Assembly (NCBI GenBank): GCA_018223435.1
Contig: JAGTTO010000001.1
Location: 1,116,001 to 1,180,000 of the forward strand
Length of the DNA: 64,000 nt
Source: Lachnospiraceae bacterium Marseille-Q4251
Lineage (GTDB): Bacteria > Bacillota > Clostridia > Lachnospirales > Lachnospiraceae
Direction of reading: 5' to 3'
Shown here piece by piece: positions 54,134 through 62,541 of the stretch; position 1 is the first letter of the stretch, and every line of letters starts with the position of its first letter. The notes under the pieces were generated by a model. That model was not told the origin of the DNA and did no database searches. It saw only the letters and a program-made list of their open reading frames with translations. Made by a program: the position numbers and the translations under genes.

Positions 54134-54544
54134 TCAGATGATAATCCCTTTCGTGTGATCCATCTCATGCTGGATGATCTGGGCTGTCCAGCCGTTAAAT
54201 TTCTGGCGCTGTTTCTTCCAGGCCATATCGTAAAATTCCACTTCGATATTTTCATATCGGAGCGTCTTTCTGGTTCCTTCGAGGGAAAGACAGCCCTCCT
54301 CCGCCTCGTATGGCGTATCCTTGTGAAGCAGTACCGGATTAAACATTACTACATCCATAAAGCCCATGCTGACAATGATCGCATTCTTTCTGACACCGAT
54401 CATATTCGCCGCCATGCCCACACATTCCTCCCGGTGAGCGCTCAAAGTATCCATCAGATCTTTTCCCAGGGAGAGGTCTGCTTTTGTGGCGGGTTCTGCC
54501 TTCTGTGAAAGGAAAAAAACATCTTTCATTATCGGTCTTACCAT
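54134..54544 (-). CDS. Peptide deformylase-like protein with altered motif 1
   Basis: A 136-residue protein. Motif 2 EGCLSL (Cys85) and motif 3 HEMDH (126-130) provide the three metal ligands and catalytic glutamate of peptide deformylase. Motif 1, normally GxGLAATQ, reads CVGMAANM: the glutamine that stabilises the transition state is methionine. Such short variants often accompany a canonical Def elsewhere and may have weak or other activity. The C-terminus ends soon after HEMDH (TKGIII). GGAGG precedes the ATG. Confidence 0.85.
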   Translation of the reverse strand: MVRPIMKDVFFLSQKAEPATKADLSLGKDLMDTLSAHREECVGMAANMIGVRKNAIIVSMGFMDVVMFNPVLLHKDTPYEAEEGCLSLEGTRKTLRYENIEVEFYDMAWKKQRQKFNGWTAQIIQHEMDHTKGIII

Positions 54545-54624
54545 TGCTATGCCTCCTTTTCGCCTTCATTTTACCACAAGATCTGCCAAATAGCATTTTA
54601 AAAAGTTTCTATTCTTAACATCAC

Positions 54625-54648
54625 GATTAGTTTAGACTAATCTATAAT
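54625..54648 (+). promoter_or_regulatory. TTAG-N6-CTAA box 3 overlapping a -10
   Basis: GATTAG (54625-54630) / CTAATC (54637-54642) with TTTAGA between, immediately followed by TATAAT (54643-54648). A bound protein would cover the promoter. Confidence 0.6.
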
Positions 54649-54683
54649 TAACGATTATATCTAATTGAGGAAGGTAAAAAATT

Positions 54684-54914
54684 ATGAGTTTGACTGTTCT
54701 GAAAATCATGCTGGTACTGGGTATCAGCGGCCACGCGCTGAACATGTACTGCGACCGGATTCTGTCCATCTTTCCAAATGGAAAGCTGACTCTTGCAGAT
54801 CTGAAAACCTTCGGAAAAGACGACAAGCTGGCGAAGATCATAGAAGGCGTATCCAAAAAAGTTCCGATGCGCTCCGCCATGGCTTCCATGCTGGTGTGGA
54901 TTCTCCTGATTTAA
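54684..54914 (+). CDS. Small membrane protein, 76 residues
   Basis: Starts MSLTVLKIMLVLGISGHALN and has a hydrophobic N-terminal segment (3-22), a polar middle (TLADLKTFGKDDKLAKIIEG) and a second hydrophobic stretch at the very end (MASMLVWILLI). AGGAAGG precedes the ATG and a good terminator follows. It may be a short form of a longer multi-pass family, because the second helix is cut by the stop; this is only a suspicion. It is controlled by a palindrome shared with the methyltransferase. Confidence 0.7.
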   Translation: MSLTVLKIMLVLGISGHALNMYCDRILSIFPNGKLTLADLKTFGKDDKLAKIIEGVSKKVPMRSAMASMLVWILLI

Positions 54915-54927
54915 GGCAAACTTTCAG

Positions 54928-54953
54928 GGGCTGCTTTTGAGGCAGCCCTTTTT
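54928..54953 (+). terminator. Terminator of the 76-residue gene
   Basis: GGGCTGC (54928-54934) / GCAGCCC (54942-54948) followed by TTTTT. On the opposite strand the same hairpin lies just before the stop of the helicase fusion transcript's end. Confidence 0.8.
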
Positions 54954-54954
54954 C

Positions 54955-57900
54955 TCAGACGAGAGCCACTTTTCCCCGTCCCCAATGGTTCTTGTACTTC
55001 TCCAGTACCCTTTCGTAATTCCCCTCATAAATGAAGTAATAATCCAGCTGCTTTCCTTCCATATAAAGATAGGATCCGTACATCGGAATCGTGCAGGCGA
55101 GGGCCGTGCCCTCCGAGGCCAGGCCGATGCCATAGCCGTACTCCGATACCACCAGCGGCATGCGGAGCGCTTTCTGGCCGAAGCTGATATAGCGTGCCTT
55201 CTGGTTCATGGGCTCCAGCTTGCTGTCGAGGACGCCTTTGGCGTAGAGCTTCTCTTTCTTGGGCCAGTCAAAGTAGAGCCAGCCTTCTGCAACGGAGCTG
55301 TACTCCATCTGTCTCGGAAGGGCTGCTTTCTCGGCCAGCAGGCATTTTCCGGTCTTGTCAAGAAAAGTGAGAGCCCCCGTCTTCTTGTCGATCCGCACCG
55401 TGAGTTTCTCCGTCGTAAGCTCCGCCAGACCTTTTCCCTCTCTCGCCGACCACTTCACAGGACTTTCCGGCTGGTAATCCCAGTAGCCCGGTTCAAACTC
55501 TGCCCGGATGCCCTTCTGGAACTGTACCCGGATCAGGCCGTCCTCCAGAGGAATCAGATGAAGGATTCCATAATTGCTGATGACTTCCAGATATTTCTTC
55601 GTTTTCCGCAAAATCCGGACTGCCGTATCAATGCGGCTGTGGCCTTTCGGCCGTAAAACGCTGCTGTTTGGGATGCCGCCGAAGGGATAGGAAGAGGGAT
55701 TGATGGGCGCTGTGGTCCGCACTTTGCTCTCCAGCGCCTTTCGCACCGGCACCTCCCGTTTCGGCGGCTGTCCGTTCTTCGGAAGGTTCAGTTTCGGAGG
55801 CGCGGGCTGCTCTCCCACAAAGCCCAGCTTCATCGGGCGGCTGTAGGAGGATAGAGCCTTCTCTTTTCCGGCCTCGGACACCTTCATGCCGCCGGAGATC
55901 TCGACCTTTTCCTCCGTTCTGTGGGTCGCTTTCACCAGAAGGCCCCGCTCTTCTGCTGTAGAAACCTTCTCCGTTGCCGGATCAGCTGCCTTTTTCTCCA
56001 CAGGGGCCGGCTTTTTCCGGAGTGCCTGAGACTCCTTGTGGACCTGATTTTCCAGCGAATGGAGCCTTTTCTCCTCGGAAACCTTCGTTCCGATGAGGTC
56101 TGTCAGATCCCCTGTATGGACCACCGCCAGCTCGTGGAGGGCACGGGTGGTCGCCACATAGAGAAGCTTCACATAGGCATCCTCGCTGGGATAGTGTTCC
56201 TCGGAAGGATGGTAGAGAAGAACCGCGTCAAACTCCAGGCCTTTCGTGTACTCCACGGGCAGTACCATGACGCCGCTTCCAAATTCAGCCGTGGAAAGAT
56301 CGCTGTTTACCAGTGTGATCTTTTCGCCAAGCCGGGCATCGACTTCCTTCGTCTCCTCCTCGTCCCGGCAGATCACAGCGATGGTCTCATGGCCCGCCTG
56401 CTGCCATTTCCGGATGAGTTCTACAGTCTTTTCCAGCATGGCTTTTTCATCCGCACAATCGCAGATTTCTACCGCGTTTCCGTGACGGATCACGGGTTCC
56501 ACCGGGTAAATGGGAAAATTTCCATGGCGGAGGATCTCCGTCGCAAAATCCGAAATCTCCACGGTATTTCGGTAGCTCTTTTTCAGCAGGCCGAAGCTGT
56601 CAAAGGGGCCGGTGAGGATCAGTTCCTGAAGGTCCTTCCAGTCGTTGAGGCCATAGCCGAAATGGATATTCTGGGAGACGTCGCCCATGATCGTGTAGGT
56701 GCAGCCCCTGAGACAGTAGGCCAGTACACCGTAGGCCATCATGCCGAAATCCTGGGCCTCGTCGATGATCACATGGCTGGCCTCCCGGATGCCGTCGTTC
56801 TCCTTGATCCGCTTATAAAGATAAGCGAGAGCCGCCAGATCATAGAGGTCAAACTCATTTTCCGTGAAGGGAACCTTCTTCCCTCTCTCCTTCTGCACCT
56901 CCAGAAACTCCTGATACACCTCAAAAATGGATCCTTTCCACTCTTTTTTCCCGAAATGCCACCGGTACAGCCGCTGAAGCTCTTTTTTCTCCTCATCCGT
57001 GTAGGAGACAAATTTTCCGGTGAGCTCATTTTCCAGCCTTGCATGGAGCATCTCGTTGAGCATGTCAATTTTTCCTTGAACGGAAACCGTGGGATTGTCT
57101 TTCCGGTAAGTGCGGATCACATTTTCATCCATGAGAAGCACGCCGTTTTTCTCGATCCGGATCTCCTCCGACGGGATTGTCCGCTCCTCGTACTCCTCGC
57201 AGAAAGCCTCAAGCTCATGGAACCAGTCGTAGCTTCCTTTCATCCAGGCTTCCTTATCTTTCGCATCCAGCGCTTTGATTCGATGAAAGCGCGGATCCCA
57301 GTCTTCATATAGAAAACGGACAAACAACTGCTCCATCGTCATCTGGGAAACGCCGTAGACGTCCAGATCCGGCAGAACGCTAGTGATGTAGTTCAGAAGA
57401 ATCCGGTTGCTGCCGATGATGTAGAAATCCTCCGGACGAAATTTGTCCTCATAGTTGTAGAGAATGTAAGAGATCCGGTGCATGGCCACCGTGGTTTTTC
57501 CGGAACCGGCCACTCCCTGAACGATGATGTTCGTCTTCGGCGAGGTCCGGATGATCGCATTCTGTTCCTGCTGGATCGTGGCGATGATCTCTCCCAGCAC
57601 CGCCTTTTTGCTCTTGGCCAGATACTTGGTGAGAAGCTCGTCGTTGGCCACCACATCCGAATCAAAGAAATCCTTCAGCTGGTCGTTTTCGATCTCATAG
57701 GTCCGTTTCCGTTTCAGATCCACCTCATAGCTTCCGTGATTTTTCACCTCATACTGACAGAGTCCCGTACTGTTCTCGTAATAAATGGATGCCACCGGAG
57801 CCCGCCAGTCAATGACAACAGGCTCTGAGTCTTTGTCAGAAATGCCTACCCGTCCCACATAGTAGGATTCTTCCTGAGGAAGCTTCTGATCACGGAAGTC

Positions 57901-58182
57901 GATCCTTCCGAAATAAGGCTTTTTCCTCGCCTTCTCACAGCGCACCAGATTCCGCTTCGTATCCTCAAGCTGTGCCTGAGTGTTGCGAAGGAGGGAAAGA
58001 GCCTCCTTATCCTTCGGTCCGTAGGTCTCCATGAGATCATAGACTTCTTCAGAAAGAGACCGGATCTGCTCCCTCGTGTGCTTCAGATTGCCCTGTGCGA
58101 TGGTAAGAATGTCAGCCAGCTGTTTTTCTTCTTCCTCCCGGCTTAATCCCGGGATGGAACGAAAGGTCTTTTTTTCTTTCAT
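54955..58182 (-). CDS. HelD-like superfamily I helicase fused to a GH31 N-terminal domain
   Basis: About 1075 residues from 58182, where AAAAAGGAG precedes the ATG (the longer frame to 58278 overlaps a repeat). An N-terminal coiled coil (12-90) with YFGRIDF and VIDWRAPVASIYY is typical of HelD, which clears stalled RNA polymerase. Walker A GVAGSGKTT is at 223-231, DEAQD at 474-478, VEYTKGLEFDAV near 643 and LLYVATTRA near 673. A charged, proline-rich linker covers about 700-860. Residues 860-1069 match the N-terminal beta-sandwich of family 31 glycosidases (ELTTEKLTVRIDKKTGALTF, SEYGYGIGLASEG, YYFIYEGNYERVLEKY), ending just where the catalytic barrel should begin. No catalytic domain is present. 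Confidence 0.88.
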   Translation of the reverse strand: MKEKKTFRSIPGLSREEEEKQLADILTIAQGNLKHTREQIRSLSEEVYDLMETYGPKDKEALSLLRNTQAQLEDTKRNLVRCEKARKKPYFGRIDFRDQKLPQEESYYVGRVGISDKDSEPVVIDWRAPVASIYYENSTGLCQYEVKNHGSYEVDLKRKRTYEIENDQLKDFFDSDVVANDELLTKYLAKSKKAVLGEIIATIQQEQNAIIRTSPKTNIIVQGVAGSGKTTVAMHRISYILYNYEDKFRPEDFYIIGSNRILLNYITSVLPDLDVYGVSQMTMEQLFVRFLYEDWDPRFHRIKALDAKDKEAWMKGSYDWFHELEAFCEEYEERTIPSEEIRIEKNGVLLMDENVIRTYRKDNPTVSVQGKIDMLNEMLHARLENELTGKFVSYTDEEKKELQRLYRWHFGKKEWKGSIFEVYQEFLEVQKERGKKVPFTENEFDLYDLAALAYLYKRIKENDGIREASHVIIDEAQDFGMMAYGVLAYCLRGCTYTIMGDVSQNIHFGYGLNDWKDLQELILTGPFDSFGLLKKSYRNTVEISDFATEILRHGNFPIYPVEPVIRHGNAVEICDCADEKAMLEKTVELIRKWQQAGHETIAVICRDEEETKEVDARLGEKITLVNSDLSTAEFGSGVMVLPVEYTKGLEFDAVLLYHPSEEHYPSEDAYVKLLYVATTRALHELAVVHTGDLTDLIGTKVSEEKRLHSLENQVHKESQALRKKPAPVEKKAADPATEKVSTAEERGLLVKATHRTEEKVEISGGMKVSEAGKEKALSSYSRPMKLGFVGEQPAPPKLNLPKNGQPPKREVPVRKALESKVRTTAPINPSSYPFGGIPNSSVLRPKGHSRIDTAVRILRKTKKYLEVISNYGILHLIPLEDGLIRVQFQKGIRAEFEPGYWDYQPESPVKWSAREGKGLAELTTEKLTVRIDKKTGALTFLDKTGKCLLAEKAALPRQMEYSSVAEGWLYFDWPKKEKLYAKGVLDSKLEPMNQKARYISFGQKALRMPLVVSEYGYGIGLASEGTALACTIPMYGSYLYMEGKQLDYYFIYEGNYERVLEKYKNHWGRGKVALV

Positions 58183-58260
58183 TTTCTTCTCCTTTTTCGA
58201 TAGATTCATCCCGATAAGGAATATCTTACCATCCCTTGCTGAAAAAGTATATACATAAAC

Positions 58261-58403
58261 GTAACTATTCAGCCCCATCTCGATTCCGCTTCGCTACATC
58301 TCGATGTGGCTTCTCGCCAAATAGATTTTCAATCAAAAGTGTTTATTCATGCGAGCATGACTCACACTTTTGACAGAAAATCTGCTTGGCTCTGAATAGT
58401 TAC
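58261..58403. repeat. Intergenic inverted-repeat element C (perfect GTAACTATTCAG ends)
   Basis: Ends GTAACTATTCAG (58261-58272) and CTGAATAGTTAC (58392-58403) are perfectly complementary. Inside, AGATTTTC / GAAAATCT and AAAAGTGT / ACACTTTT nest around TCATGC-GA-GCATGA, giving a long cruciform-like structure. It adjoins the terminator of the cytidylate-kinase-like gene on one side and the helicase gene on the other. Confidence 0.7.
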
Positions 58404-58408
58404 AAAAA

Positions 58409-58440
58409 GACACCGCAGTATGTTTTTCTACTGCGGTGTC
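58409..58440 (-). terminator. Terminator of the liv / kinase-like operon
   Basis: GACACCGCAGTA (58409-58420) / TACTGCGGTGTC (58429-58440), then TTTTT on the minus strand. Confidence 0.88.
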
Positions 58441-58447
58441 CCTGTTT

Positions 58448-59074
58448 TTATCTGTCAAAACGAATTTTTACATAATCTTTGATGGCCTCCACACATTTTT
58501 CAAAGCCCAGCTTGCTGCTGTCCAGGCAGAGGTCATAGTTTCTTGCATCATTCCAGGTCCTTCCTGTGTAATAATGATAATAATCACCACGGAATCTATC
58601 GGTCTTCAGAATGAATTTTTCCATTTCTTTTTCAGAGGTGATCGATGAACGTTCCAGACTGCGGGCAATGCAGTAATCCATAGGTGCATGGACGAAGACA
58701 CTGACCACATTCGGATAATCCTTCAATACAAAGTCAGCACAGCGTCCCACAAGAACACAGGATTCCTGCTCCGCCAGCTGCTTGATTACCTTCGCCTGAT
58801 AGTTGAAGAGATTCTTGTCAGATACAAAATCATCACTCTCCGGCGGGATCAGATCTCCCTTGTAGACCTTCTTGGCCCAGCCGAAAAGTGTAGTCCCTTT
58901 CAGGCGCTCATCCGCCTGATTGAACAGCATCTCATTGATCCCGCTGTCGTCGGAAGCCATCCTAAGGATCTCTCTGCTGTAACAGTTGATCCCCTGATCC
59001 TTCGCGTACATCTCACCGATGGTCTTTCCACCGCTTCCATACTGTCTTGCAATGGTTACGATCACATTCTCCAT
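58448..59074 (-). CDS. Cytidylate kinase-like protein
   Basis: A 208-residue P-loop protein of the cytidylate-kinase-like family (AAA_26). The N-terminus has IARQYGSGGKTIGEMYAKDQ with the GSGGKxIG loop instead of the standard GxxGxGKS/T, and RCADFVLKDY is the family's arginine-containing block. Common in Clostridia, its substrate is unproven; it is not the housekeeping Cmk. It follows livF by 15 bases and ends at a strong terminator, so it is part of the branched-chain amino acid operon transcript. Confidence 0.88.
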   Translation of the reverse strand: MENVIVTIARQYGSGGKTIGEMYAKDQGINCYSREILRMASDDSGINEMLFNQADERLKGTTLFGWAKKVYKGDLIPPESDDFVSDKNLFNYQAKVIKQLAEQESCVLVGRCADFVLKDYPNVVSVFVHAPMDYCIARSLERSSITSEKEMEKFILKTDRFRGDYYHYYTGRTWNDARNYDLCLDSSKLGFEKCVEAIKDYVKIRFDR

Positions 59075-59089
59075 AATGAAATCCCCCTT

Positions 59090-59800
59090 TTATTCACCCA
59101 GGTATGCCTTCTTGATGGACGGGTCGTTCATCAGTACATCTGCTGCTGCATCCAGCACGATTTTTCCTGTTTCCAGAACGTAGGCCCGATCTGCGATCGA
59201 CAGAGCCTTTTTCGCATTCTGTTCCACCAGAAGTACCGTTGTGCCACTGGCACTTACCTCTTTTATTATATCAAAGATTTCGTTTACAAACAATGGAGAA
59301 AGTCCCATGGACGGCTCATCCATCAGAAGGATTTTCGGATGGGACATGAGTGCCCGGCCCATAGCGAGCATCTGCTGTTCGCCGCCGCTTAAGGTTCCTG
59401 CCACCTGATTTTTTCTCTCTCTCAGACGCGGGAAACGCTTGTAAACCATCTCCAGTGTCTTGGCGATCTCATCCTTATCTTTTCTCGTAAAAGCGCCCAT
59501 GAGAAGGTTCTCGTAAACGCTCAGGTCCGCGAAAACTCTCCGCCCCTCGGGTACATGGGCCATTCCCAGGGTCACGATCTTGTGGGCGGGCATTTTCGTG
59601 ATATCTTTTCCTTCAAATTCAATTTTACCGGACTTCGGCGCAATCAGGCCTGTGACCGTATGAAGGATCGTGGTCTTTCCGGCTCCGTTGGCTCCGATGA
59701 GGGCGATAACCTCACCTTCGTTTACCTCGAAGGAAACGCCCTTGATGGCCTGGATCACTCCGTAGTTTACCTTTAAATCCGTAACTTGCAACATTGCCAT
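59090..59800 (-). CDS. livF: Branched-chain amino acid ABC transporter, ATPase LivF
   Basis: A 236-residue ATPase. Walker A is GANGAGKTT near residue 36, the signature is LSGGEQQML, and Walker B LLMDEPSMGLSP follows, the usual LivF sequence. It has the short form without the extra C-terminal loop, which distinguishes it from LivG. It lies 14 bases after livG. Confidence 0.96.
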   Translation of the reverse strand: MAMLQVTDLKVNYGVIQAIKGVSFEVNEGEVIALIGANGAGKTTILHTVTGLIAPKSGKIEFEGKDITKMPAHKIVTLGMAHVPEGRRVFADLSVYENLLMGAFTRKDKDEIAKTLEMVYKRFPRLRERKNQVAGTLSGGEQQMLAMGRALMSHPKILLMDEPSMGLSPLFVNEIFDIIKEVSASGTTVLLVEQNAKKALSIADRAYVLETGKIVLDAAADVLMNDPSIKKAYLGE

Positions 59801-59814
59801 AGTTTCGCTCCTCC

Positions 59815-60576
59815 TTACTCGCCTAAGTATGCCTTAACCACCTTCGGGTCATTGAGCACCTCTGCGGGGGTTCCGTGGGCCAGCTCCGTACCGAAGTTCA
59901 GCACATACAGATACTCGCAGATACCGGACACCAGTTTCATGTCATGCTCGATCAGAAGGATCGTCACCTTGAACTCTTTTCGGATGAGCTCGATGGTCTC
60001 CATCAGTTCCTTCGTCTCGTTGGGGTTCATGCCTGCTGCCGGTTCGTCCAGAAGAAGCAGTTTCGGGTTCGTCGCCAGAGCCCGGGCAATCTCCAGCTTT
60101 CTCTGTTTTCCGTAGGGAAGGTTGGAGGCGTTCGTGTCCGCATAGGTATCCAGCTCGAAAATTTTCAGGATCTTTAAGGCCTCCTCATCCATCTCCTTTT
60201 CCTTTGAAAAATAGGAAGGCAGATGGAGAAAGCTTGTCGCCAGATTATATCTGATGCTGTTGTGAAGAGCCACTTTTACATTGTCCAGAACGCTCATCTG
60301 TGTAAAAAGACGAATGTTCTGGAAAGTCCGGGCCACGCCCTCCTGGCAGATCTCCGCCGGTTTCTTTCCCACCAGGCTTTTTCCATCGAGAAGAATCGTG
60401 CCGTCTGTCGGCCGGTACACACCGGTCAGCATGTTGAAGGCTGTGGTTTTTCCGGCTCCGTTGGGGCCGATGAGGCCCACCAGAGCGCCTTCGTTAATCG
60501 TCATATTCAGTCCGTCTACTGCCCGGAGTCCTCCAAAGGAGATTCCGAGGTTTTTCACTTCCAGTAAAACACCCAT
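59815..60576 (-). CDS. livG: Branched-chain amino acid ABC transporter, ATPase LivG
   Basis: A 253-residue ATPase with Walker A GPNGAGKTT near residue 36, the LivG-type insertion (RFTNIRLFTQMSVLDNVKVA), a Walker B LLLLDEPAAGMNP and the switch H of LIEHDMKLV. The signature reads LPYGKQRKLEIARAL, the LivG form of LSGGQ. It pairs with LivF to drive LivH and LivM. Confidence 0.96.
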   Translation of the reverse strand: MGVLLEVKNLGISFGGLRAVDGLNMTINEGALVGLIGPNGAGKTTAFNMLTGVYRPTDGTILLDGKSLVGKKPAEICQEGVARTFQNIRLFTQMSVLDNVKVALHNSIRYNLATSFLHLPSYFSKEKEMDEEALKILKIFELDTYADTNASNLPYGKQRKLEIARALATNPKLLLLDEPAAGMNPNETKELMETIELIRKEFKVTILLIEHDMKLVSGICEYLYVLNFGTELAHGTPAEVLNDPKVVKAYLGE

Positions 60577-60579
60577 GGT

Positions 60580-61560
60580 TTATACCTCCTCCTTGGAAAG
60601 CTTCTCTGCCTGCTTGAGATTCCGTTTTTCTGTCAGATTGCGTTTAAAAGCAGAGTTATTGAAGAGCATCATTGAGATCAGGGCGATGGCGTAGATCAGC
60701 ATACGGTAGTCGGAAGCGCCACGCAGGAGCTCCGGAAGCAGAGTCAGGATCACAGCTGCGATGATGGAACCCTTGATACTTCCCATTCCACCCAGGACTA
60801 CCATGACCAGGATCTCAATGGACGCATTATAATCAAAGTTTGCAGGCTTCAGGATACCTAAGTTTGCACCATAGATCACACCTGCCATCCCTGCCATAAA
60901 CGCAGCAATTACAAACGCCAAGATTTTGTATCGGCTTACCGGGATACCGACAGCCTCTGCTGCTATATAATTGTCACGGATGGCGCAGACAGCACGGCCA
61001 TGACGGGAATTTACCAGATGTGACACCAGAAGGATGACAAGGAGCATCAGGATAAACACAAAGGTAAAATTCTTATAAGTGGCCACCAGCGGGATTTTGG
61101 AAAGACCTTTGGCTCCTCCGGTAATCTTCAGGCTGTTAAAAACGGATTTGATGATCTCACCAAAACCCAGAGTTACGATCGCCAGATAGTCACCTTTCAG
61201 ACGAAGGACCGGAATACCAATGACGACTCCCAGAAGGGCTGCGGCTACTCCGCCAATAAAAACAGCCAGAAGCAGGCTCACCAGAACCGGCAGGATATCC
61301 TTCGTTGCAATCAGGAAAAGGCAGCCGGTATAGGCGCCAATGGACATGAAAGCCGCATGTCCCAGACTCAGTTCACCCAGGAAACCAACAACCAGGCTTA
61401 AAGAAACAGACATCATGACATAAACGCAGACCGGAGTGATCAGTGACATCATCTGACGGCTTAAAACACCGCCCTTTACCAGTCCCATAACAGCTGCATA
61501 AACCACAAGGGCGATCAGTGCGTTGACGATAATTTTTTTGTCGATCTTCATTTTGGTCAC
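60580..61560 (-). CDS. livM: Branched-chain amino acid ABC transporter, permease LivM
   Basis: A 326-residue permease with about nine hydrophobic helices. It shows LSLGHAAFMSIGAYTGCLFL, GDYLAIVTLGFGEIIK and the EAA-like cytoplasmic segment SRYKILAFVIAAFMAGMAGV. It lies 3 bases before livG and adjoins the livH stop. The C-terminal cytosolic tail is charged (NLTEKRNLKQAEKLSKEEV). Confidence 0.95.
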   Translation of the reverse strand: MTKMKIDKKIIVNALIALVVYAAVMGLVKGGVLSRQMMSLITPVCVYVMMSVSLSLVVGFLGELSLGHAAFMSIGAYTGCLFLIATKDILPVLVSLLLAVFIGGVAAALLGVVIGIPVLRLKGDYLAIVTLGFGEIIKSVFNSLKITGGAKGLSKIPLVATYKNFTFVFILMLLVILLVSHLVNSRHGRAVCAIRDNYIAAEAVGIPVSRYKILAFVIAAFMAGMAGVIYGANLGILKPANFDYNASIEILVMVVLGGMGSIKGSIIAAVILTLLPELLRGASDYRMLIYAIALISMMLFNNSAFKRNLTEKRNLKQAEKLSKEEV

Positions 61561-62448
61561 CTACACTTTCTCGATCTTCATCTTGCCAAGAAGCCCGGAA
61601 GGCTTCACCAGCAACACGATTACCAGTACACTGAATACGATAGCATCCGAAAGCTGTGTGGAAATGTAAGCTTTTGCAAGGCTTTCAATGATCCCTAGGA
61701 TCAATCCGCCAAGCATAGCTCCCGGAATACTTCCGATACCACCTAAAACAGCTGCCACGAAAGCTTTGATTCCGGGAAGAGCTCCCAGAGTAGGAAGCAA
61801 AGTCTCGTACTGGGCAATGAAAAGAACTCCTGCCACAGCCGCAAGAGCCGAACCAACAGCAAAGGTGATGGAGATCGTCTGATTGACATTTACGCCCATC
61901 AGTTCTGCTGCGCCTTTATCTTCTGATACCGCTCTCATGGCCCGGCCGGCCTTGGTCTTGTTGATAAAAAGCGTCAGCAGGATCATGGAAATGGTCGTCA
62001 CGATCAGGGTCACGATCGTAAGCCCTGAAACATGTACGCCTCCGATCTTGATGGAGGGCACTTTAATAATAGAAGCAAAAGGAATCGGTGTGGCTTTAAA
62101 AATCAGAAGTGCCAGATTCTGTAAAAGATAGCTGACGCCAATGGCAGTGATCAGAACAGCCAGCGGCGGCGCCTGTCTCAAGGGTTTATAGGCTATTTTT
62201 TCAATGACGACTCCCAGCAGTGCACATACCAGTATGGTAATGATCACAGCCAGGATCGGATGCAGATGCAGAAGAGATACGCAGACATACAGCGTATATG
62301 CGCCAACCATAATAATATCACCATGGGCGAAGTTGATCATTTTGGCAATACCGTAAACCATTGTATAGCCAAGGGCGATCAGTGCGTAAATACTTCCTGT
62401 TCTCAATCCATTCAATAACTGTTCCAGAATTGCATTGATCAGACTCAT
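61561..62448 (-). CDS. livH: Branched-chain amino acid ABC transporter, permease LivH
   Basis: A 295-residue permease with about eight hydrophobic helices, including GSIYALIALGYTMVYGIAKM then INFAHGDIIMVGAYT, and GVNVNQTISITFAVGSALAA, the family's cytoplasmic loop. The start at 62448 is chosen because GGTGGAG is 6 bases upstream; the longer frame includes the hairpin in the livJ-livH gap. Confidence 0.95.
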   Translation of the reverse strand: MSLINAILEQLLNGLRTGSIYALIALGYTMVYGIAKMINFAHGDIIMVGAYTLYVCVSLLHLHPILAVIITILVCALLGVVIEKIAYKPLRQAPPLAVLITAIGVSYLLQNLALLIFKATPIPFASIIKVPSIKIGGVHVSGLTIVTLIVTTISMILLTLFINKTKAGRAMRAVSEDKGAAELMGVNVNQTISITFAVGSALAAVAGVLFIAQYETLLPTLGALPGIKAFVAAVLGGIGSIPGAMLGGLILGIIESLAKAYISTQLSDAIVFSVLVIVLLVKPSGLLGKMKIEKV

Positions 62449-62481
62449 TTTTCTCCACCTTTCTCTCTTTGAAAAACGGAA

Positions 62482-62505
62482 GGGAGACAGCCGATGCCGT
62501 CTCCC
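62482..62505 (-). promoter_or_regulatory. Hairpin between livJ and livH
   Basis: GGGAGAC (62482-62488) / GTCTCCC (62499-62505). No proper U-run follows on the minus strand. Such hairpins after a binding-protein gene often stabilise its mRNA or partly end transcription, giving more LivJ than permease. Confidence 0.6.
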
Positions 62506-62541
62506 CTGCAAGTATCAGAATCTACTCTTGACCGCTTCTAT

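Noticed and set aside
55921..57312. 463-residue plus-strand frame
   Set aside because: Antisense shadow of the helicase fusion gene.
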